Assembly: GCF_034366625.1 (NCBI RefSeq)
Contig: NZ_JAXMIH010000008.1
Location: 558,001-622,000 of the forward strand
DNA length: 64,000 nt
DNA from: Prosthecobacter sp.
GTDB taxonomy: Bacteria > Verrucomicrobiota > Verrucomicrobiia > Verrucomicrobiales > Verrucomicrobiaceae
Reading direction: 5' to 3'
This document shows, one piece after another, positions 59,768-64,000 of this stretch; position 1 is the stretch's first letter; each line of letters begins with the position of its first letter. The position numbers were made by a program, and so were the translations under genes. Below the pieces are notes generated by a model. That model made no database searches and was not told where the DNA came from. It was given only the letters and a program-made list of their open reading frames with translations.

Positions 59768-62761
59768 CTACCAATTCCCTTCGAGCGCCATCCATGAGCG
59801 GTTCTGGTAGCTGCATGAGCAGCCGGCCGAGGCGTCGGGCAGAAGCACCAGCCCGCCGACGGGCAGCGCGTTGATCCAGCAGCCGGGGCGGATGCCGCCG
59901 AAATCCTCCGGGTATCCGCGCGTGAGGTCCAGATAACCCAAGGTGGCCGACCGGTAGAGCAGCATGTGCTTTGAGCCGGCGAGTTGACCGCAACCGTACG
60001 AGCGCTTGAACTCGAATGGCCGATCCGCGCCGGTCGCCAGGTCCCACGAACCGCCTTGGGTATAGATCGTGCCGCCATTGATCAGCGGGCGGGTGGTGTA
60101 GGTCGCGTCTTTGGCCCACACTCGCTCACCCGTGGCTCCGCGATGCATCGCGATGCGGCCGCCGACTTCCGACGGCAGCTTGAAGCGTGTGGATTGGTAG
60201 CTCATGAGCAAGGAGTCTTGATCGGCCTGATAGGCCAGCAGTGTGCCGAAGATGTCGTCGTCGTTCGTCCACGCCGTCTTGCCGGTCTTGATGTCGATTG
60301 CCACCAGGAGACCCGGCGCCTGCTTGATCACCGGCGGTTTCGTCTTGGCGTCGGCACGAGGGTCCCATGTGTCACCTGCGGCGAGGGGACGGTCGATCAA
60401 ATAGGCGCGACCCGAGCCGATGGCGATGGCGTTGTGACGGATCGACTGCTGGGCGTCGTAGCGCCACCGCAGTTTGCCCGTGGCCGGGTCGATCGCGAAC
60501 AAGGCCGACGATTCGCTGAGCAGCTCGTTCATGTCGGCCGCCTTCCAATTGTGGCGGACTTTCACCTCCGCCCGGGCCAGCGAACCGAACAGCGTCTCGC
60601 CATCGCAAGCGATGTAGCCCCACACCCCGGGCGTGCCATCCACCTGAGGCGGGGCTGGGAACACGGCGACTTTTTCGCCAGTGGCAGTGTCGAGCTTGTA
60701 GCAGTTCTTCTTGTCATGCACGAACACATGCTTTCCCGCGACGCAGAAATTGCTCCCGGTGATCGCGGTGCCCGAAAGGTGATCCTGATTGTAGGAAGTT
60801 AGCACATCCGGCAGCGCGAACGTCCAGAGGGTGCGACCATTGTAGGCATCGACCGCTCGCAGTTCGTGCAGCCCTTCGGCAAACATTCGTCCTTCGTAAA
60901 ACAGCGGCGCCGGTCCGCGACCGTGGCGCTGCGGCAGTTCGAGATCGACATCGCGGAACCACAGCGCGCGCAGCGGACCTTTCACCACGTCGTCGGTCGA
61001 ACAGCTCGTGTTGCCCAGGTCCGAATATTGGTGGGTCCAACTTCCGGTGTTGGCGAGGGCTCCGCGCGTCACGACCTTCATCGCCCCGGGCGGGCCGGAG
61101 CAAAGCTGGCCCCCATACGGACGCAGTACGGCCGGCGGATTCTCGGCTGTTGCGGCCATCGGCCCTTCCCGCAGTGAGAGCGACGACACCACCAAGTCGG
61201 CAAAATACTTCCCGTAGCGTGGCGCCTTTGGATCGCCTTGATGCACGGTGATGCGCACTCCGTACAAACCGGCCTCGCTCACGCGCTTGCGCACTTTGGC
61301 GACGTCATCGGCCGAAGCGCTCATCGCATAGATTTGCAGATTCGTTTTTGCGGCCAGGGCCAGCGCCAGACTGCCGTCGCCACAGTCCAGATCCAGGCAG
61401 TAGCCATCCTTCACGCCGGTCTGCTCGATGATTTCGTCCGCTGCTTTTTGGAAGAAATCATCGACTACAACGGCCTGCGGCGTTGCCTGGATCACCGCAG
61501 GCGATTCATGCTTCCCACTATCAAAGGCGTAGATCGTGCCACGGTCCGTGCTGACAAACAACCGGCCGCCAGCGACCGCCAAACCCAAGGGAGCGCCATC
61601 GACTTCGGCAGACCAGACCTTTTGGCGCGATTCCGTATCGATGGCGGTGACCGTGGTGCCACCGCCTGCGAAAATGGTTTTGCCCGCCACGATCACCGCC
61701 GAGCTGCCATCGATCTTGTCCGCGCTCCAATCGACTTCGTGAGCGACTTGTTTGACCATTTTGCCTTTGCGATCTGGCGCTTCCTTCTCGACGAGCCGCA
61801 CGACCTTGACGCCGGTGGCCGTGCCATTCACGAGCCCGCCTGGCATGGCGGCCACCGTGCCCGCGCCGAGCTTGGCCCGGAGATCGCCGGTCTTCACGTC
61901 ATAGGCGTTGCCGGCGTTGTAGAAGCTCTCACCCATCGCCACCGCGAGAGTGCCACCCACGCGGCCATTTGCCTGGAGTTGGTAATACTTGAACTCGCCC
62001 GTGCGGCGCGAAAAACCCGCCGGCACGGCGCGGCCGGTGGGCACGAGCAGTTGCTCCGCCGTGGCCACGAAGTACCCTTGCGGCGAGACGCCGCTCTCCG
62101 CGTTGGCACCGCCGTGGGGTTGCGGCATGTAAATTTTGCCCGCCTCGTCGTTGCGCCACACCTCTTTCCCGGTGGCGGCATCGTGGGCACGAATAAAGAT
62201 GCCACCGGACTGCCACACGCCGCTCGCAAAGTACACGATGTCGTCATACACCACCGGCGCTCCTCGCATCGGCCAGCGCGAGACCATGCGACCATTGCCC
62301 AGGATCATCTCGTCGGTCGTCCCGCAGCGCCACCGATCGATCAACCGCCCATCGGCCATCGACAGCGCGTAGAGATACCCATCGTCGCTGGCGGCGAAGA
62401 CGCGGTCCTTCCACACGGTGGGCGCAAAGCGCACCGGTCCGTCGGTAAAGAACGACCAGCGCTCACGGCCCGTGGCGGTATCGAGTGCCGCCACGCGGCC
62501 ATCCTCAGAGCTGCCGAAAAAGGCCAGCGACCCCGAAACCGTGACATCAAACGCGCGATCAAACATCATGCGGTCGTCGCGCGGCCACGCGGGGTTCGGG
62601 CCGTGCAGCGGTCGGTAGCTCCAAGCTAGCGACAGTTCGCGCGGCAATTGCTCCGAGGTGTAGCCGCTGCGCTGAGCGTCGGCGCGATACGTGGGCCAGT
62701 CGGCGGCGGTTGCCGTCGCGACCACGAAGAGGGTGATCGCCAGTGTGGAGAGGTGTTTCAT
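59768..62761 (-). CDS. Exported PQQ-like propeller protein with embedded methyltransferase-like domain
   Basis: The product (997 aa) has a signal peptide (MKHLSTLAITLFVVATATA) and two PQQ_2-type propeller regions, about 20-410 and 530-990, with blades such as LDTATGRERWSFF and AIDPATGKLRWRYD. Between them lies a class I SAM-methyltransferase-like segment (about 425-530): LDLDCGDG at 456-463, followed by alternating helices and strands. Such fusions occur in Planctomycetota and Verrucomicrobiota. SAM is not available outside the cytoplasm, so an exported methyltransferase is odd; the domain may be structural. The internal start at 62761 is chosen because it gives a signal peptide. Confidence 0.88.
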   Translation of the reverse strand: MKHLSTLAITLFVVATATAADWPTYRADAQRSGYTSEQLPRELSLAWSYRPLHGPNPAWPRDDRMMFDRAFDVTVSGSLAFFGSSEDGRVAALDTATGRERWSFFTDGPVRFAPTVWKDRVFAASDDGYLYALSMADGRLIDRWRCGTTDEMILGNGRMVSRWPMRGAPVVYDDIVYFASGVWQSGGIFIRAHDAATGKEVWRNDEAGKIYMPQPHGGANAESGVSPQGYFVATAEQLLVPTGRAVPAGFSRRTGEFKYYQLQANGRVGGTLAVAMGESFYNAGNAYDVKTGDLRAKLGAGTVAAMPGGLVNGTATGVKVVRLVEKEAPDRKGKMVKQVAHEVDWSADKIDGSSAVIVAGKTIFAGGGTTVTAIDTESRQKVWSAEVDGAPLGLAVAGGRLFVSTDRGTIYAFDSGKHESPAVIQATPQAVVVDDFFQKAADEIIEQTGVKDGYCLDLDCGDGSLALALAAKTNLQIYAMSASADDVAKVRKRVSEAGLYGVRITVHQGDPKAPRYGKYFADLVVSSLSLREGPMAATAENPPAVLRPYGGQLCSGPPGAMKVVTRGALANTGSWTHQYSDLGNTSCSTDDVVKGPLRALWFRDVDLELPQRHGRGPAPLFYEGRMFAEGLHELRAVDAYNGRTLWTFALPDVLTSYNQDHLSGTAITGSNFCVAGKHVFVHDKKNCYKLDTATGEKVAVFPAPPQVDGTPGVWGYIACDGETLFGSLARAEVKVRHNWKAADMNELLSESSALFAIDPATGKLRWRYDAQQSIRHNAIAIGSGRAYLIDRPLAAGDTWDPRADAKTKPPVIKQAPGLLVAIDIKTGKTAWTNDDDIFGTLLAYQADQDSLLMSYQSTRFKLPSEVGGRIAMHRGATGERVWAKDATYTTRPLINGGTIYTQGGSWDLATGADRPFEFKRSYGCGQLAGSKHMLLYRSATLGYLDLTRGYPEDFGGIRPGCWINALPVGGLVLLPDASAGCSCSYQNRSWMALEGNW

Positions 62762-62938
62762 GGCAGATAAAGAGGTGCCAACCACATGTTGACGAGAGAA
62801 GTGTGAACGAAAGGAACTCCGTAAATCTCTCCGCCTGTCCGGGAGATCCCTCAGGGAGGTCCCATGATTCGTGGGTGCCGCCGCTGCGATGAACGTCACT
62901 CCCGGTCCAACAGCCAGCGGTTCGCTGCGGTACCAAGA

Positions 62939-63292
62939 CTAGACCCGCAAAATCTTGTCCATCGACTTCCCCTTGGCTAGTTCATCAACCAATTTATCCA
63001 GGTAACGTATTTCCCGCATCGTCGGCTCTTGAATGTCTTCCACCCGGACGCCGCAAACGACACCTTTGATCAAAGCGCGGGAAGGATTCAGATTGGGAGC
63101 TTCCTGGAAGAAGGTTTCAAAATCCGTCTGCTCTTTCAGTTGTCCTTCCAACTCGTTCTGATTGTAGCCTGTCAGCCAGCAAATGATGGCATCCACTTCT
63201 GCCTTGGTGCGCCCCTTCTTTTCTGCCTTTGCGACATAGTAGGGATAGACACTCGCGAAGCTGGTTGTGAAAATGCGATGTTTTGTTGTCAT
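62939..63292 (-). CDS. DUF2200 family protein
   Basis: The product (117 aa) matches DUF2200 throughout: [25 protein letters not shown], then [38 protein letters not shown] and the very conserved [22 protein letters not shown] end. The family is cytoplasmic and of unknown function; its length is standard. It stands upstream of the propeller gene (177-nt gap) and is divergent from the sialidase gene. Confidence 0.92.
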   Translation of the reverse strand: MTTKHRIFTTSFASVYPYYVAKAEKKGRTKAEVDAIICWLTGYNQNELEGQLKEQTDFETFFQEAPNLNPSRALIKGVVCGVRVEDIQEPTMREIRYLDKLVDELAKGKSMDKILRV

Positions 63293-63313
63293 GTGGTTTG
63301 TGGTCGTAGAATG

Positions 63314-63339
63314 AAGTACGCCCTGCTCGCGACGTACTT
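63314..63339. promoter_or_regulatory. Inverted repeat upstream of the sialidase gene
   Basis: AAGTACG (63314-63320) and CGTACTT (63333-63339) are perfect inverted arms around a 12-nt loop. The element is in the 56-nt region between the divergent DUF2200 and sialidase genes, ending 9 nt before the sialidase ATG. It could be an operator or a 5'-UTR hairpin. Confidence 0.45.
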
Positions 63340-63348
63340 GTCCAACTC

Positions 63349-64000
63349 ATGCACCGCCAACCATCACTCCCCGTGGGTCATTCGCCTGGAAGCTTTTCAG
63401 CAGCATGGCTTGTCGCCGCCTTGCTCTGGGTCTGCTCTACTGTGTCCGGCCAAGAGACAGGACTCTCTGCTCCCGTGCGCATTGAAACAGGCGTCAGCGG
63501 ACACATTCATCCGGCGCTATGCCGCAGCACGAAGGGCACGCTGGTGGCCACGTTCTGCAAGAAGGAATACATGCCGCATCTCATCACCCGTTCGACGGAC
63601 GGTGGCAGGACGTGGTCGCCGCCCACGCTGTTTCCGCCGACGGACAAGATCGCGATTTACCCGGGTTCGCTGACCACGTTGTCCGACGGCCGGCTGCTGC
63701 ACTGCTGGAATGTGTGGTTTGCGCCGGAGGAAAAGGTGAAGTCGCGCTACGTCGCCTATTCGCTGAGCAGCGACGACGGCCTGACGTGGAGCGCGCCGGT
63801 GAATCTGGCGAAAAATGCCGACCCGAAGATTCACAGCGTCATCCGTCATCCAATCGTCGAGTTGTCGCCGACGGCGTGGCTGCTGCCGCTGGCCGACCGC
63901 ACGGTGCGCTATGATCCGAAGACCGGAAAGGAGACCGCCTTTGGCGACGGGACGAGCCACGGTCTCGTGCCGTTCGTGCGTACGCCTGTCGGGACGCTCA
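63349..64000 (+). CDS. Exported sialidase/neuraminidase-family protein, N-terminal part
   Basis: The gene runs off the right edge; 217 codons are visible. An N-terminal signal region (SAAWLVAALLWVCSTVSG) is followed by a BNR-type propeller: the Arg in HLITRSTDGGRTW and Asp boxes STDGGRTW (82-89) and SSDDGLTW (140-147). The family includes exo-alpha-sialidases and other glycoside hydrolases with the same fold; catalytic Tyr/Glu are outside the window. The start is the ATG giving the hydrophobic leader. A sialate O-acetylesterase at 17609 would be a functional companion. Confidence 0.85.
   Translation, partial: MHRQPSLPVGHSPGSFSAAWLVAALLWVCSTVSGQETGLSAPVRIETGVSGHIHPALCRSTKGTLVATFCKKEYMPHLITRSTDGGRTWSPPTLFPPTDKIAIYPGSLTTLSDGRLLHCWNVWFAPEEKVKSRYVAYSLSSDDGLTWSAPVNLAKNADPKIHSVIRHPIVELSPTAWLLPLADRTVRYDPKTGKETAFGDGTSHGLVPFVRTPVGTL

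Noticed and set aside
62762..62938. Rho-independent terminator between DUF2200 and the propeller gene
   Set aside because: A short TCCCT-C-AGGGA stem occurs near 62850, but it is too small and has no U-tract on either strand.

Overview
The window looks like chromosomal DNA of a high-GC, Gram-negative bacterium of the Verrucomicrobiota, probably near Prosthecobacter/Verrucomicrobiaceae. This placement is an inference from gene content: three Tat-exported DUF1501 proteins, a DUF1800 giant with calcium-binding repeats, a PSCyt1 c-type cytochrome, sulfatase, sialate O-acetylesterase, sialidase, PQQ-type propellers, a ClpX-like AAA protein, and a PurF of the kind with an internal catalytic Cys. 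Most starts lack a strong Shine-Dalgarno sequence. No rRNA, tRNA, CRISPR array or complete insertion sequence was seen.

Layout. 1-3406: arginine operon on the minus strand, argC-argJ-argB-argD (argD runs off the edge). 3538-7920: ClpX-like ATPase overlapping a membrane protein with a degenerate class III cyclase domain, then recR and a GYF/RDD membrane protein. 7927-19499: minimal zincin, M1 aminopeptidase, DUF1501 protein, sulfatase, small membrane protein, amidophosphoribosyltransferase, RlmM-like methyltransferase, sialate O-acetylesterase. 19609-30285: orphan HlyD-type adaptor, lipoprotein, thrC, membrane protein, truncated hemoglobin, AAE transporter, argA-like gene with a coupled small gene, MFS transporter, PfkB kinase, lipoprotein amidase. 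30289-43818: secreted proteins, including two propeller-like proteins, a pseudopilin-like protein, the DUF1800/DUF1501 pair, a divergent DUF1501 protein and an M60-like metallopeptidase. 43839-51644: XRE-cupin regulator, an unusual metH, and a class A PBP. 51785-55431: a compact four-gene exported-protein cluster ending in a PSCyt1 cytochrome. 55670-64000: desaturase flanked by repeats, MFS transporter, low-GC DUF4238 gene between 102-bp direct repeats, a propeller protein with an embedded methyltransferase-like domain, DUF2200, and the start of a sialidase.

The most unusual object is metH (44552-49396). It encodes 1614 residues, about 390 more than ordinary cobalamin-dependent methionine synthase. 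All MetH domains are present and in frame, but between the helical cap and the cobalamin-binding Rossmann domain lies an extra block of about 340 residues. This block contains a zeta-toxin-like P-loop kinase domain of the kind I associate with mobile-element polyvalent proteins. A second protein-like frame (65 codons) overlaps the end of the block and stops almost exactly where MetH resumes, as if a two-gene cassette had landed in the metH linker.

Other accessory signals are two families of nested inverted repeats (16498/57086 and 55428/57185) and the duplicated 5' end of an MFS gene around the DUF4238 gene.
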